64,000 nt of DNA from Muribaculaceae bacterium (GTDB lineage Bacteria > Bacteroidota > Bacteroidia > Bacteroidales > Muribaculaceae): the NCBI GenBank assembly GCA_017396945.1, contig JAFQKI010000010.1:54135-118134 (forward strand), read 5' to 3'. A program made the position numbers and the translations under genes. Of this stretch, positions 44,770-54,257 are shown piece after piece. Each line of letters opens with the position of its first letter. The stretch's first letter is position 1. A model generated the notes under the pieces. The model made no database searches. It saw only the letters and a program-made list of their open reading frames with translations, and had not been told where the DNA came from.

Positions 44770-45180
44770 TTACGATAATTTGTTGATGTTGCAACTGCAT
44801 TTTGACAGCTCGGCAACGCATTTTTCGAGGTCGTTGGGGTGGATTACGACGTTGGCCTTGTCGCCCTCGGCAAAGGCATACATATACTCGATAAAGATGT
44901 CGTTTTTGGCCAAGTGGTCGAGGATCTCAGAGAGTGAGCCTGCCACGTTGGGACAGCTGATACAGACGACGTCGGTCAACATCACGGCAAAGTTTTCGGC
45001 GCGCAACACCTCAACGGCGCGCTCAACGTCTGACACAATCAGGCGCAAGATGCCAAAGTCGGTGGTTTCTGCCATGGAGAACGCGTGCATGTTGATGCCA
45101 TGCCGACCCAATATCTTTGTGAGGTCGTTGATGCGACCGGTCTTGTTTTCAAGGAAAATGGATAGTTGTTTGATAGTCAT
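44770..45180 (-). CDS. Tandem ACT-domain protein
   Basis: 136 residues made of two ACT domains: IKQLSIFLENKTGRINDLTKIL (about 3-24) and VAGSLSEILDHLAKNDIFIEYMY (about 79-101), each with the Gly-containing turn between strand and helix. ACT domains bind amino acids and regulate partner enzymes. A gene of this type follows paaK in many anaerobes, so it probably senses an aromatic amino acid for this operon. It starts 24 bases after the paaK stop. Confidence 0.88.
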   Translation of the reverse strand: MTIKQLSIFLENKTGRINDLTKILGRHGINMHAFSMAETTDFGILRLIVSDVERAVEVLRAENFAVMLTDVVCISCPNVAGSLSEILDHLAKNDIFIEYMYAFAEGDKANVVIHPNDLEKCVAELSKCSCNINKLS

Positions 45181-45204
45181 AGTGATAGGTGTTTTTATGG
45201 GTGG

Positions 45205-46503
45205 TTATAATTTGCGTTTGTCAATCACGTGTTTGCTCTTGCCTTGGCTACGCTCGATGCTGTTTGGCTCCATCAGGCGCACATCGGCACTGATAGACAG
45301 CACGCTTTTGAGCTTGTCGGCAAGGCGTTTTTTCATCGCCAACATGCTGCCCACGTCGCCACTGAAGAAGTCGCGACGCACTTCGACTTGAACCTGCAAG
45401 GTGTCGAGGTTGTTAACGCGATCGACAACCAACATGTATTGTGGCTCAAATTCGGGCATTTCGAGAATAACGCTTTCCACTTGTGAGGGGAAGACGTTGA
45501 TACCGCGTATGATGAGCATATCGTCGCTACGTCCCATGATGCGTCCCATGCGCACTTCGGTGCGTCCACACTCGCAAGTGCCGTCCATGAGCGTGCAGAG
45601 GTCTTTGGTGCGGTAACGCAACACCGGCATCCCCTCTTTGGTGAGGGTGGTGAATACCAATTCTCCTTGTGTGCCATAGGGGAGTTGTTCCAACGTGTCG
45701 GGGTTGATGATTTCGGGGTAGAAATGGTCTTCGCAGATGTGTGAACCGTTTTGCGTCTCACACTCGTGAGAGACGCCCGGTCCCATGATTTCGCTCAACC
45801 CATAGAGGTTGTAGCCTTTCAAGCCCAAGCGTTCCTCAATCTCTTTGCGCATGTTTTCGGTCCATGGCTCGGCACCAAAGGCTCCTATGCGCAGGCTGAT
45901 GTCATCTTTGCTCAATCCCATTTTTTCGAGCGTCTCGGCCAGATACAGAGCATAGGAGGGGGTGCAGGCTATACCGGTAATCTTCAAGTCACGGATGAGG
46001 CGGATGTGCTTCTCGGTGTTGCCCGTAGAGGTGGGAATAACGGTCGCTCCGAGGTTTTCCACTCCGTAGTGGGCGCCAAGTCCGCCGGTAAACAATCCGT
46101 AGCCATAGCTTACCGAAAACGTGTCGTTGCGTGTGATGCCATAGGCTGTCAGGCAACGAGCCATCACCTCCGACCACACCGCCAAGTCCTTGCGGGTGTA
46201 GCCCACGATTGTGGGGTTGCCCGTTGTACCCGATGAGGCGTGTACACGCACAATTTCAGAGGGTGGGGCGGCTTGCAAGCCATAGGGGTAGTTATCACGG
46301 AGGTCTTGCTTGGTGGTGAATGGAAGTTTCACGATATCATCAATCGTTTTGATATCTTCGGGATTGAGGTCCATTTCTTGCATTTTATTGCGATAGAAAG
46401 GCACGTTGTGGTACACATAAGTTACCAATTTCTGAAGTCGGCGACTCTGCAACGCGTGCATCTCGTCGCGACTCATACACTCTTTATTGGGGTTCCAAAT
46501 CAT
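45205..46503 (-). CDS. paaK: Phenylacetate-CoA ligase
   Basis: 432 residues, normal for PaaK of the adenylate-forming family. The signature SSGTTGNPTIVGYT (about 91-104) binds ATP; YGLSEIMGPGVSHEC (about 236-250) and YRTKDLC (about 298-304) are also typical. It activates aryl acetates to CoA thioesters, or in reverse yields ATP from aryl-CoA. Next to iorAB it fits interconversion of aryl pyruvates and aryl acetates. 33 bases downstream of the aminotransferase. Confidence 0.95.
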   Translation of the reverse strand: MIWNPNKECMSRDEMHALQSRRLQKLVTYVYHNVPFYRNKMQEMDLNPEDIKTIDDIVKLPFTTKQDLRDNYPYGLQAAPPSEIVRVHASSGTTGNPTIVGYTRKDLAVWSEVMARCLTAYGITRNDTFSVSYGYGLFTGGLGAHYGVENLGATVIPTSTGNTEKHIRLIRDLKITGIACTPSYALYLAETLEKMGLSKDDISLRIGAFGAEPWTENMRKEIEERLGLKGYNLYGLSEIMGPGVSHECETQNGSHICEDHFYPEIINPDTLEQLPYGTQGELVFTTLTKEGMPVLRYRTKDLCTLMDGTCECGRTEVRMGRIMGRSDDMLIIRGINVFPSQVESVILEMPEFEPQYMLVVDRVNNLDTLQVQVEVRRDFFSGDVGSMLAMKKRLADKLKSVLSISADVRLMEPNSIERSQGKSKHVIDKRKL

Positions 46504-46536
46504 TGTATCTTGGGATTATATTGTTCTTACTTATCA

Positions 46537-47850
46537 TTATTTCAAAGGGTGGTCTTGGTTGAACGCTTTCATGCGCTCAGCCATGACATCATAGAGGTCG
46601 TCACGCATGCGTGAGGTGCAGGCGCGCACTCCTTGCTGGTCGCTGCCGGTTGTTGATAGCGAAATGCTGCTCACTCCATAGTAGAGCAACTCTTTCAGCA
46701 GGTCGCCACCGCTCATCTTGCCATAGCCTATTGTGAAGAAAAATCCGTCGCCCACGCGTTGTGTCACATCGTTGTCATAGATGATATGGAAACCATTGTC
46801 GGTAAATATCTTTTTCATCTTCTCGGCTCGGCGGGCATACTCGCGGGTGTCTTCAACAAAGTTGATTGTACCCTCAGTCGATAGTCGCAACATCTCGGCG
46901 TAGGCGTATTGGGTCGATGCCGTGCACCCCGATGTTATCATGTAGAGGATTGAGGCAATCAATGTCTGACCAAACACTCCCGCGTCGTTGTAACGCTCGG
47001 CTAATGCGGGGAACCGGCGGTCAAACAACTTATCACTGATGCATGTCAGAGCCATGCGCTGACCGGCATAGCTGAATATCTTTGACGATGAGAGCATCAA
47101 GATGTAATTGTCGGTGTAATGAGCCACAGTGGGGGGGTATGGTGGTTCAAATGGGTGTCCCATATTGGTGCGGAAGTCCATGCAGAAATAGGCGAGGTCC
47201 TCCATCACAATCACATCATATTTGGTGGCAAGAGAGCCAATGATTTTCAGTTCTGAGTCCTCAAGACATATCCATGCGGGATTGTTGGGGTTGGAATAAA
47301 CGATGGCTGCTATATCGCCATCGGAAAGCATGCTCTCCAATTTCTCGCGCAGTGCCTCGCCACGGTAGTTGTAGATATCAAACTCCACCCATTTAGCCCC
47401 TATGATGCGCAATTGTGACTTCTGAATGGGAAAACCCGGGTCGATGAACAATACCTTGTTTTTCCCCTCTGTGCGCTGCGTACAGGCGATAAAAGAGCCG
47501 TAGGAGCCTGCTACACTACCCACTGTGGGAACGCAAGCACGAGGCGAAATATCGACGTTTAGAAACGCCTTTACAAATCGTGACGCCTCGGTCTTTAATT
47601 CGGGGACACCGGCAGCTGCGGGATATTGCGACCCCACACCACGGTCAAGAGCGGCTTTCTCGGCTTCGACACCGAGCTGATTGACCGGTAGCCCCGGCGA
47701 GCCTTGGTCCATGCGTATGAATGGTATTCCTGTCTCTTTTTCGAGATATTGAGCCACTAAGAGTACCTCTCCGATAGTGGCTTTTGAGAGGTCGGCAATG
47801 TGAAGTTCTTTTACCGCCTTTTCAACCAACTCTTCACTGAAAATTTTCAT
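46537..47850 (-). CDS. Class I/II aminotransferase, probably aromatic
   Basis: 437 residues of fold type I. The PLP lysine is Lys257 in SSSKIFSYAGQR; SNPNNP at 186-191 is the pyridoxal-binding loop, and the C-terminal Arg in GVRACTSRM region would bind the substrate carboxylate. Placed between iorB and paaK, it should link an aromatic amino acid to its 2-oxo acid, the IorAB substrate. Specificity is inferred from context, not from residues. Confidence 0.85.
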   Translation of the reverse strand: MKIFSEELVEKAVKELHIADLSKATIGEVLLVAQYLEKETGIPFIRMDQGSPGLPVNQLGVEAEKAALDRGVGSQYPAAAGVPELKTEASRFVKAFLNVDISPRACVPTVGSVAGSYGSFIACTQRTEGKNKVLFIDPGFPIQKSQLRIIGAKWVEFDIYNYRGEALREKLESMLSDGDIAAIVYSNPNNPAWICLEDSELKIIGSLATKYDVIVMEDLAYFCMDFRTNMGHPFEPPYPPTVAHYTDNYILMLSSSKIFSYAGQRMALTCISDKLFDRRFPALAERYNDAGVFGQTLIASILYMITSGCTASTQYAYAEMLRLSTEGTINFVEDTREYARRAEKMKKIFTDNGFHIIYDNDVTQRVGDGFFFTIGYGKMSGGDLLKELLYYGVSSISLSTTGSDQQGVRACTSRMRDDLYDVMAERMKAFNQDHPLK

Positions 47851-47864
47851 CGTTTTCTGAGCTT

Positions 47865-48440
47865 TTATTTCACAGCATTCAGCCCTAAGTCAAATGCCGC
47901 TTGGTTCATTTCCACAACTTTGGCGCCTTTTGAGGCAAATACTCGTGCGATGCTTTGTCGCAATTGTTGGGGAGTGAGGATTTCGATATATCGGGCCGCC
48001 ATGCCAAGCAAGATGACGTTGGCACTCTTGGGCATATTGTTTTCTTTGGCTACATCCTCGATAGCCAATGTTGCGACGTTGGGCAACGCATTGAGTTTTT
48101 GCATCAATGTAGCCTCGTCGGGGTAGTTGGGGATGTTTTTGAAAGGGTTGGTGGATGTTACTACTCGACCATCGTTGTTGAGATAGGTCACATAGCGCAG
48201 TGCTTCCATCGGTTCCATTGAGATAATTAGGTCGGCGGCACCCTCTTTAATGAGGTCGGAGTGGATTTCGTCGGTAGAGAGTCGCAAATTGGATTGCACA
48301 TCGCCACCGCGCTGACTCATGCCGTGTACCTCGGCTTGCTTTAAACTGATGCCTGCGACAGCGGCGGCATCACCTATGATAGTGGCGATGGTGAGGATGC
48401 CTTGACCTCCCACGCCTGCCAAAATTATATCTTTTTTCAT
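47865..48440 (-). CDS. iorB: Indolepyruvate:ferredoxin oxidoreductase, beta subunit
   Basis: 191 residues from the ATG at 48440, which overlaps the iorA stop as ATGA; the open frame extends 17 codons farther into iorA but lacks homology. IILAGVGGQGILTIA (about 5-19) and EVHGMSQRGGDVQSN (about 37-51) are the gamma-domain signatures of 2-oxoacid oxidoreductases. With IorA it converts aryl pyruvates, CoA and ferredoxin to aryl acetyl-CoA and CO2. Length is normal. Confidence 0.94.
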   Translation of the reverse strand: MKKDIILAGVGGQGILTIATIIGDAAAVAGISLKQAEVHGMSQRGGDVQSNLRLSTDEIHSDLIKEGAADLIISMEPMEALRYVTYLNNDGRVVTSTNPFKNIPNYPDEATLMQKLNALPNVATLAIEDVAKENNMPKSANVILLGMAARYIEILTPQQLRQSIARVFASKGAKVVEMNQAAFDLGLNAVK

Positions 48441-50035
48441 TGTTGTTGTGCCTTTTTTTGACGTAGTTTGCGATTGAGAGTCTGTACACATTCACGACGT
48501 GGAATGATGACAGAAACCCCCTTATATTCAATCTCTTCGCGTATGATGCGAGTGATTTCCTCCATGTTTTTGGGTAGAGGAACGACTACGCGCACATGTT
48601 CGGGCGCGACCCCGAGTCCGTGACAGATAGCTTCAAATTTGTTGGTCCCTGCCGAGTCTTGTCCGCCGGTCATCGCAGTGGTGAGATTGTCTGAAATCAT
48701 CACCGTGATGTTGGCGTTATCGTTAACGGCGTCGAGCAATCCGGTCATGCCAGAATGGGTAAATGTGGAGTCGCCAATCACTGCTATCGCGGGGAATACG
48801 CCTGCGTCGGCGGCACCTTTGGCCATGGTGATTGAAGCACCCATGTCAACGCAACTGTCGATAGCGCGGAATGGTGGCAACGCTCCAAGAGTGTAGCAAC
48901 CGATGTCACCAAAAATGCGTGCGTCGGCATATTCGGCGGCGACACGATTGAGAGCGTCATAGACATCACGGTGTCCGCAACCTTGGCATAGGGCAGGGGG
49001 GCGTGGCATAACGTTTTGAGCTGTGGCAAATGCTTGTGGAATGGTTACACCGAGTGCGGCTCCTACGCAGTCGGGGGTTAACTCGCCCATGCGTGGGAGG
49101 TCGCCCGTCAAGCGTCCTTTCAAGTTGTAGTCGGCACCGAGCAATCCTTTAACCTGCTCTTCGACCAATGGCTGACCATCCTCGGCAACCAATAGCGAGT
49201 CACATTCTTGAGAAAGAGCTTTTATCGCTGCCTCAGGAATGGGATATTGTGACACTTTCAACACCGGTACACCCAATTGTGGCGGGTTATTTTCCATTAC
49301 ATAGTTATAGGCGATGCCGCAAGCGATGACACCGAGTGGAGCTTTGCCGGCACTCTTTGATGCTTTATTATAGGGAGATGCTTCAGACGACGCCAAAAGT
49401 CGGGGTTGTTTCTCCACGAGCAAGGCATATTGACGACGTGCGTTACCGGGCAATAGTACCCAATGGGTGCGTTCATTGTCGGGGTTTAGCGCGTTTTGTT
49501 TCAGTGGAGTTTTGATTTCCACCCCGGCGCGAGAGTGAGCCAAGCGGGTCACGATGCGCATGAGTACGGGCAAATTCAACTGCTCCGACAGCTCATAGGC
49601 ATATTTCATCATCTCGTAGGCCTCTTGCTGATTAGAGGGTTCAAGAATGGGGATCATGGTGAATTTGCCATAAAAGCGTGAGTCTTGCTCGTTTTGAGAC
49701 GAGTGCATCGAGGGGTCGTCGGCGGCAAGCACGACCAAGCCACCATTGACGCCTGTAATGCCTGAATTGACAAATGCGTCGGCGGCAACGTTCATCCCGA
49801 CATGTTTCATGCACACCAAGGCGCGTTTACCGGCGTATGACATCCCTAATGCGGCTTCCATTGCGGTTTTTTCGTTGGTACACCAACGGCTGCGCACCTC
49901 AGGCGCGTTGGCTTGAATGAACTCGGTGATTTCGGTTGAGGGTGTGCCGGGGTAGGCATACACGCCACTGATACCGGCATGTACAGCTCCCAAAGCTATA
50001 GCCTCATCACCCAAAAGCAGTTTTCTTTCTATCAT
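48437..50035 (-). CDS. iorA: Indolepyruvate:ferredoxin oxidoreductase, alpha subunit
   Basis: 532 residues from the ATG at 50035; an earlier ATG at 50074 would overlap the upstream stop. The N-terminal pyrimidine-like domain has LGDEAIALGAVHAGISGVYAYPGTPSTE (starting about 8), and the TPP-binding domain shows CQGCGHRD (about 365-372) and VIGDSTFTHSGM (about 424-435). The sequence ends soon after IIPRRECVQTLNRKLRQKKAQQQ, so the C-terminal two-cluster ferredoxin domain found in longer (about 600-650-residue) IorA proteins is missing. Electron transfer may rely on another partner. Overlaps iorB by 4 bases. Confidence 0.93.
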   Translation of the reverse strand: MIERKLLLGDEAIALGAVHAGISGVYAYPGTPSTEITEFIQANAPEVRSRWCTNEKTAMEAALGMSYAGKRALVCMKHVGMNVAADAFVNSGITGVNGGLVVLAADDPSMHSSQNEQDSRFYGKFTMIPILEPSNQQEAYEMMKYAYELSEQLNLPVLMRIVTRLAHSRAGVEIKTPLKQNALNPDNERTHWVLLPGNARRQYALLVEKQPRLLASSEASPYNKASKSAGKAPLGVIACGIAYNYVMENNPPQLGVPVLKVSQYPIPEAAIKALSQECDSLLVAEDGQPLVEEQVKGLLGADYNLKGRLTGDLPRMGELTPDCVGAALGVTIPQAFATAQNVMPRPPALCQGCGHRDVYDALNRVAAEYADARIFGDIGCYTLGALPPFRAIDSCVDMGASITMAKGAADAGVFPAIAVIGDSTFTHSGMTGLLDAVNDNANITVMISDNLTTAMTGGQDSAGTNKFEAICHGLGVAPEHVRVVVPLPKNMEEITRIIREEIEYKGVSVIIPRRECVQTLNRKLRQKKAQQQ

Positions 50036-50060
50036 AGTTTTAAACGTTTTTTCAGTTGGA

Positions 50061-50810
50061 TTATATATCGGCATCGTTTAGTGCCGGGAATTTCTCGCGG
50101 AACGCTTCCAGCATGGGCATATCGACCTCGGCCGATGCCTCACACTCTTCATTGTCGGCACACGAAGCGATGGTTTTTCCGTAGGGGTCGATAATCACGC
50201 TGCCACCGCAATAATCACATGTGGGGTCGGTTCCCACACGGTTTACTCCGGCGACGTAACACTGATTTTCAATGGCACGAGCCACCAACAATGCGCTCCA
50301 TGCGCTCACTCGTGGAGTAGGCCAGCTGGCCACATATAGTATCATGTCGTAGTCGCCATGGTTGCGCGACCATATAGGGAAACGCAGATCGTAACACACT
50401 TCAAGCAGTATGCGCACGCCTTTCCACTCTACCACCACTCGGCGGTCTCCGGCGGTGAAGCGATTGTGTTCGCCTCCATAGGTGAACAGGTGTTTTTTGT
50501 CATAATAAGTCACCGAGCCGTCGGGCTTCACAAAATAGAAACGATTGTAGTATTTGCCACCTTCGAGTACTGCCACGCTACCCGCTATAGCGGCTTTTGT
50601 GGCTTGTGATTTCTGTTTCATCCAGCGCAGTGTGTCGCTGTCGGAACTCTCCGCAATCCCCTCGGGGTGAATACAAAATCCGGTAGAGAACATCTCTGGA
50701 AGAACATATAAATCGGCTCCGGGATTTCGGTCTATCGCTTCGTTGGCACGAGCAACATTGAGTGAGGCGTTGGCCCATGCAATGTCGCGTTGAAGTATCG
50801 TTATTTTCAT
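50061..50810 (-). CDS. Nitrilase-superfamily amidase (omega-amidase/YafV-like)
   Basis: 249 residues from the ATG at 50810, in preference to an ATG 18 codons upstream. The Glu-Lys-Cys triad is visible: Glu in VLPEMFSTGF, Lys in YYDKKHLFTYGGE, and Cys in LLEVCYDLRFP. This matches the Nit2/YafV branch that hydrolyses alpha-ketoglutaramate, the by-product of glutamine transamination. As first gene of the operon that also encodes an aminotransferase, it could remove ketoglutaramate made by it. A TATATTTG at 50837-50830 is the likely -7 element. Confidence 0.88.
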   Translation of the reverse strand: MKITILQRDIAWANASLNVARANEAIDRNPGADLYVLPEMFSTGFCIHPEGIAESSDSDTLRWMKQKSQATKAAIAGSVAVLEGGKYYNRFYFVKPDGSVTYYDKKHLFTYGGEHNRFTAGDRRVVVEWKGVRILLEVCYDLRFPIWSRNHGDYDMILYVASWPTPRVSAWSALLVARAIENQCYVAGVNRVGTDPTCDYCGGSVIIDPYGKTIASCADNEECEASAEVDMPMLEAFREKFPALNDADI

Positions 50811-50922
50811 TATATATTGTTTTATTTTGCAAATATAGCAATAATAGTGCTGAATGCCTAACAAATTGACAATAAAGCAACCTAAAGCATCGCAAAATGC
50901 AACCTAAGCGGTGAAAAACCGA

Positions 50923-51624
50923 TTATAATGAACGATAATAGGCTTTGTCGGTTGCCGATAGACGCTCGATTGCATAGCTTAGTGCGGTGCGTGGCATAGT
51001 GTGCGCGTTGGTCTCAAGAAAGTCTCGCAAAGTAGCTTCATCGCGTTTGCCTATCTCTCGCAACATCCACCCTGTGGCTTTGTGGATGAGAGGGTGGGGG
51101 TGAGACAAATATCTCTCGGCAAGGCGTAGTGTGTCGTCAAATCGGTTTGCCCTGATGAGTGAGAGTGTCGCTACAATCGCTATGCGTTGGAGCCAAAGAT
51201 TGTCGCTATGGCTGAGCCGGTCGAGTAGGGTAGGATTGGGAGAATTGATGAGATGCACTCCAAGTATGTAGGGGGCAGATAAATCGACGAGATCCCAATT
51301 GTTTGCCATTGTTCCACGTGTAACATAAAAATCGACTATCGCTTGACGGAGATTGTCGCACTTGCATTTTTTGAATTTCGCGACCAACGCAAGAAACCCC
51401 GACAAGCGAAACTCATGAATTTCGTGTCGCAACATTTTTTCAATCTCAGAAAATGGGGCTTCGTGATATTGAATTGCGATTTTGCGATTTTCGGGAACGG
51501 TGAGTCCGATGAACTGATCACCTTCGCCATACTCACCTTTACCGGTTTTGAAAAACGAGGATAAGATTTTTATCTTTTCGGGTTTTGCCACTGCTCGAAG
51601 TTGGGCTTGCCAATTTTTTACCAT
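50923..51624 (-). CDS. AlkD-like DNA alkylation repair protein
   Basis: 233 residues, all alpha-helical HEAT-like repeats. The block NNWDLVDLSAPYILG (about 107-121), with conserved Trp and Asp of the AlkD active region, and WLQRIAIVATLSLIRA (about 144-159) are diagnostic. AlkD is a glycosylase that removes 3- and 7-alkyl purines without base flipping. A parS-like site (51310-51325) lies inside the gene. A -7-like TAACTTTA precedes it. Confidence 0.9.
   Translation of the reverse strand: MVKNWQAQLRAVAKPEKIKILSSFFKTGKGEYGEGDQFIGLTVPENRKIAIQYHEAPFSEIEKMLRHEIHEFRLSGFLALVAKFKKCKCDNLRQAIVDFYVTRGTMANNWDLVDLSAPYILGVHLINSPNPTLLDRLSHSDNLWLQRIAIVATLSLIRANRFDDTLRLAERYLSHPHPLIHKATGWMLREIGKRDEATLRDFLETNAHTMPRTALSYAIERLSATDKAYYRSL
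51310..51325. promoter_or_regulatory. parS-like site inside alkD
   Basis: TGTTCCACGTGTAACA differs by one base from the perfect palindrome at 54258. It matches the core CACGTG and flanks of the ParB-binding site parS. Confidence 0.65.
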
Positions 51625-51925
51625 CTCAAAAATTTTTTGTTGTAAAGTTAGTGAAAATTCGTCGTCGAGAGTCGGGAAATGCCGATAATTCCCCTTGAAA
51701 AAGTCAAATTTTAAAATCTCAGCGAGTTAAAATGTGGGTAAAATAGCGATATATCAGTGAGATAACCCCCAAAATTGTGTATTGCGAGTTTTGCTCAGAA
51801 AATTTAGGGAAAATGGAATTTTTAGGAATTTCGGTGTCAAACGCCATTTTTTCTCCGCTCTGAATTTTCTTATTGCGTGAGACGATAAATTTATTTATTT
51901 TTGTAAGTTAAAATTCTTTGAAGAT
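51625..51925. other. Gap between divergent alkD and ybeY
   Basis: About 300 bases, AT-rich. A promoter for ybeY reads ATTG-N20-TATTTTTG (51872-51903), with start of transcription near 51910. A TAACTTTA for alkD lies on the minus strand near 51640-51648. Nothing else is evident in the middle. Confidence 0.5.
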
Positions 51926-52357
51926 ATGACTGATAAGTTTCAATGGATATGTCAAGGGGTGGAAATGCCCGATGTTGACACTTCGCGACTCGTCAGGTGG
52001 ATAGAACGTGTGGCGCAGAGTCATAACCGCATCGTCGGACCTCTGACCTATATATTTTGTAACGATGACAAAATCATTGAGGTCAATCGTGAGTTTTTGC
52101 AGCATGATTATTATACCGATATAATCACGTTTGATTACACACGAGGTCGTCGCATCAGTGGAGATATGTTTATTTCGCTCGACACTGTCAGGACAAACGC
52201 CGAAATGGTGGAAGCTACCTATGATGTTGAGTTATTGAGAGTTATCATTCATGGTGTGCTTCATCTTTGCGGTATTAATGATAAAGGCGAGGGTGAACGT
52301 GAGATTATGGAAGGTTTTGAAAATCAGTCACTTCAATTGCTTGAGGAAATTAAATAA
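51926..52357 (+). CDS. ybeY: Endoribonuclease YbeY
   Basis: 143 residues. The zinc motif reads IIHGVLHLCGINDKGEGE (about 109-126), with the HGxLHLxG core; the third ligand His of the usual HGYDH is replaced, as in other Bacteroidota YbeY. YTDIITFDY (about 62-70) is also typical. YbeY matures the 16S rRNA 3' end and helps ribosome quality control. It starts the ybeY-mnmG run, with mnmG 11 bases on. Confidence 0.94.
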   Translation: MTDKFQWICQGVEMPDVDTSRLVRWIERVAQSHNRIVGPLTYIFCNDDKIIEVNREFLQHDYYTDIITFDYTRGRRISGDMFISLDTVRTNAEMVEATYDVELLRVIIHGVLHLCGINDKGEGEREIMEGFENQSLQLLEEIK

Positions 52358-52368
52358 CAAGTGAAGTC

Positions 52369-54246
52369 ATGAGATTTGATTATGATGTCATAGTGGTAGG
52401 AGCGGGACATGCCGGATGTGAAGCTGCATCGGCAGCGGCGCGTCTAGGTTCGACTACGTTGTTGATCACTATTGATATGAACAAAATTGCCCAAATGAGT
52501 TGTAACCCTGCTGTCGGTGGTATCGCAAAAGGGCAAATCGTGAGAGAAATTGACGCCTTGGGCGGACAAATGGGTATAATTACCGACCGCACGGCAATTC
52601 AGTTTCGCATGTTGAACCGTTCAAAGGGTCCGGCAATGTGGAGTCCGCGTGCACAAAGCGACCGCATGAAATTCAGTGAAGAGTGGCGAAAGACGTTGGA
52701 AAACACGCCCAATCTCTATATGTGGCAAGACTCTGTTAACTCTCTCTTGATTGAAGATGGGGTTGTGAAAGGTGTTCACACCGACCTTGGAGTGGATTTT
52801 AAAGCCAAAGCTGTTATTCTCACCGCTGGGACTTTCCTCAATGGATTAATGCACATCGGACGAGTGCAGATCAAGGGTGGACGTGTATCGGAGCCTGCAT
52901 CGTACGGCATTACTGAGCAGTTGCGTGAATTAGGATTTACGACAGATAGAATGAAAACCGGTACGCCTGTGCGCATAGATGGGCGCAGTATAAAGTGGGA
53001 ATTGACCACTCCTCAAGAGGGGGAAAACGACTATCATCACTTCTCATATCTGCCATCGGTAAGCCGAGATCTGACGCAGCGTCCATGCTACACGGTATAT
53101 ACAAGCGAGGTGACTCACGATATTTTGCGTGCCGGATTGCCCGATTCTCCGCTATATAATGGGCAAATTCAAAGTATCGGTCCTCGCTATTGTCCGAGTA
53201 TCGAGACAAAAATCGTGACTTTTGCCGACAAATTGGAGCATCAATTATTTATAGAGCCTGAGGGTGAAACCACTCAAGAGTTTTATCTGAACGGGTTCTC
53301 GTCATCACTTCCGCTCGACATTCAAGTGAGAGCCTTGCAGTCGATACCTGCATTTAGCGAAGTGCAGATTTATCGTCCCGGTTATGCCATCGAATATGAC
53401 TTTTTTGACCCGACACAATTGCATCACACGCTTGAGACAAAGCTTGTCAAAGGATTGTTCTTTGCCGGTCAGGTTAATGGTACGACCGGTTATGAGGAGG
53501 CGGCGGGGCAGGGTTTGATTGCTGGTATAAATGCCGATGCTTACGCCTATGGCAAACCCTCGTTTGTGCTTGGGCGTGATGAAGCCTATATCGGAGTGTT
53601 GATTGACGACTTGGTAACAAAAGGTGTTGATGAGCCATACCGCATGTTCACCTCTCGTGCCGAGTATCGTATATTGTTGCGTCAAGATGATGCTGATATG
53701 AGATTGACTCCACGTGGATATGAAATAGGGTTGGCTACACAAGAACGCTATGATCTGTTGTGTGCAAAGCGTGAGCAACGCGATGCGTTGATTGCTTTTG
53801 CCAAAGATTTCTCAATCAAGCCGGCATTGATAAATGACGCGTTGGAGCAGTTGGGTACAACGCCCCTCAAACAGGGCGTGAAGCTATATGATCTCATATT
53901 GCGACCTCAACTCTCGATTATGATGCTTGTGCCACACATTAAAGCACTCGCCGAACATGTTGAAACCATCGAAAAAGAACGTCGTGAGGAGATCGTGGAG
54001 GCTGCCGAAATTTTGATAAAGTACCAAGGATATATTGACCGCGAGCAATTGATTGCCGATAAAATTCGTCGTCTTGAAGGTGTGAAGCTTGCCGGTAAAA
54101 TTAACTATGCCGATGTGAAAGCACTATCGACTGAGGCGCGCCAAAAGTTGGAACGTATAAATCCTGAAACGGTGGCTCAGGCGTCGCGCATCCCAGGTAT
54201 CTCACCGAGTGATATTAATATATTGTTGTTATTATTGGGTCGATAA
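52369..54246 (+). CDS. mnmG: tRNA uridine-34 modification enzyme MnmG (GidA)
   Basis: 625 residues, normal length. The FAD motif VGAGHAGCEAA (about 8-18) and SCNPAVGGIAKGQIVREID (about 43-61), GTFLNGLMHIG and the AGQVNGTTGYEEAAGQG block (about 363-379) are all present. With MnmE it installs the cmnm5 group on wobble uridine of several tRNAs. In many bacteria the gene lies near the replication origin; a perfect parS site lies 12 bases after its stop. Confidence 0.98.
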   Translation: MRFDYDVIVVGAGHAGCEAASAAARLGSTTLLITIDMNKIAQMSCNPAVGGIAKGQIVREIDALGGQMGIITDRTAIQFRMLNRSKGPAMWSPRAQSDRMKFSEEWRKTLENTPNLYMWQDSVNSLLIEDGVVKGVHTDLGVDFKAKAVILTAGTFLNGLMHIGRVQIKGGRVSEPASYGITEQLRELGFTTDRMKTGTPVRIDGRSIKWELTTPQEGENDYHHFSYLPSVSRDLTQRPCYTVYTSEVTHDILRAGLPDSPLYNGQIQSIGPRYCPSIETKIVTFADKLEHQLFIEPEGETTQEFYLNGFSSSLPLDIQVRALQSIPAFSEVQIYRPGYAIEYDFFDPTQLHHTLETKLVKGLFFAGQVNGTTGYEEAAGQGLIAGINADAYAYGKPSFVLGRDEAYIGVLIDDLVTKGVDEPYRMFTSRAEYRILLRQDDADMRLTPRGYEIGLATQERYDLLCAKREQRDALIAFAKDFSIKPALINDALEQLGTTPLKQGVKLYDLILRPQLSIMMLVPHIKALAEHVETIEKERREEIVEAAEILIKYQGYIDREQLIADKIRRLEGVKLAGKINYADVKALSTEARQKLERINPETVAQASRIPGISPSDINILLLLLGR

Positions 54247-54257
54247 AATAATATAAT

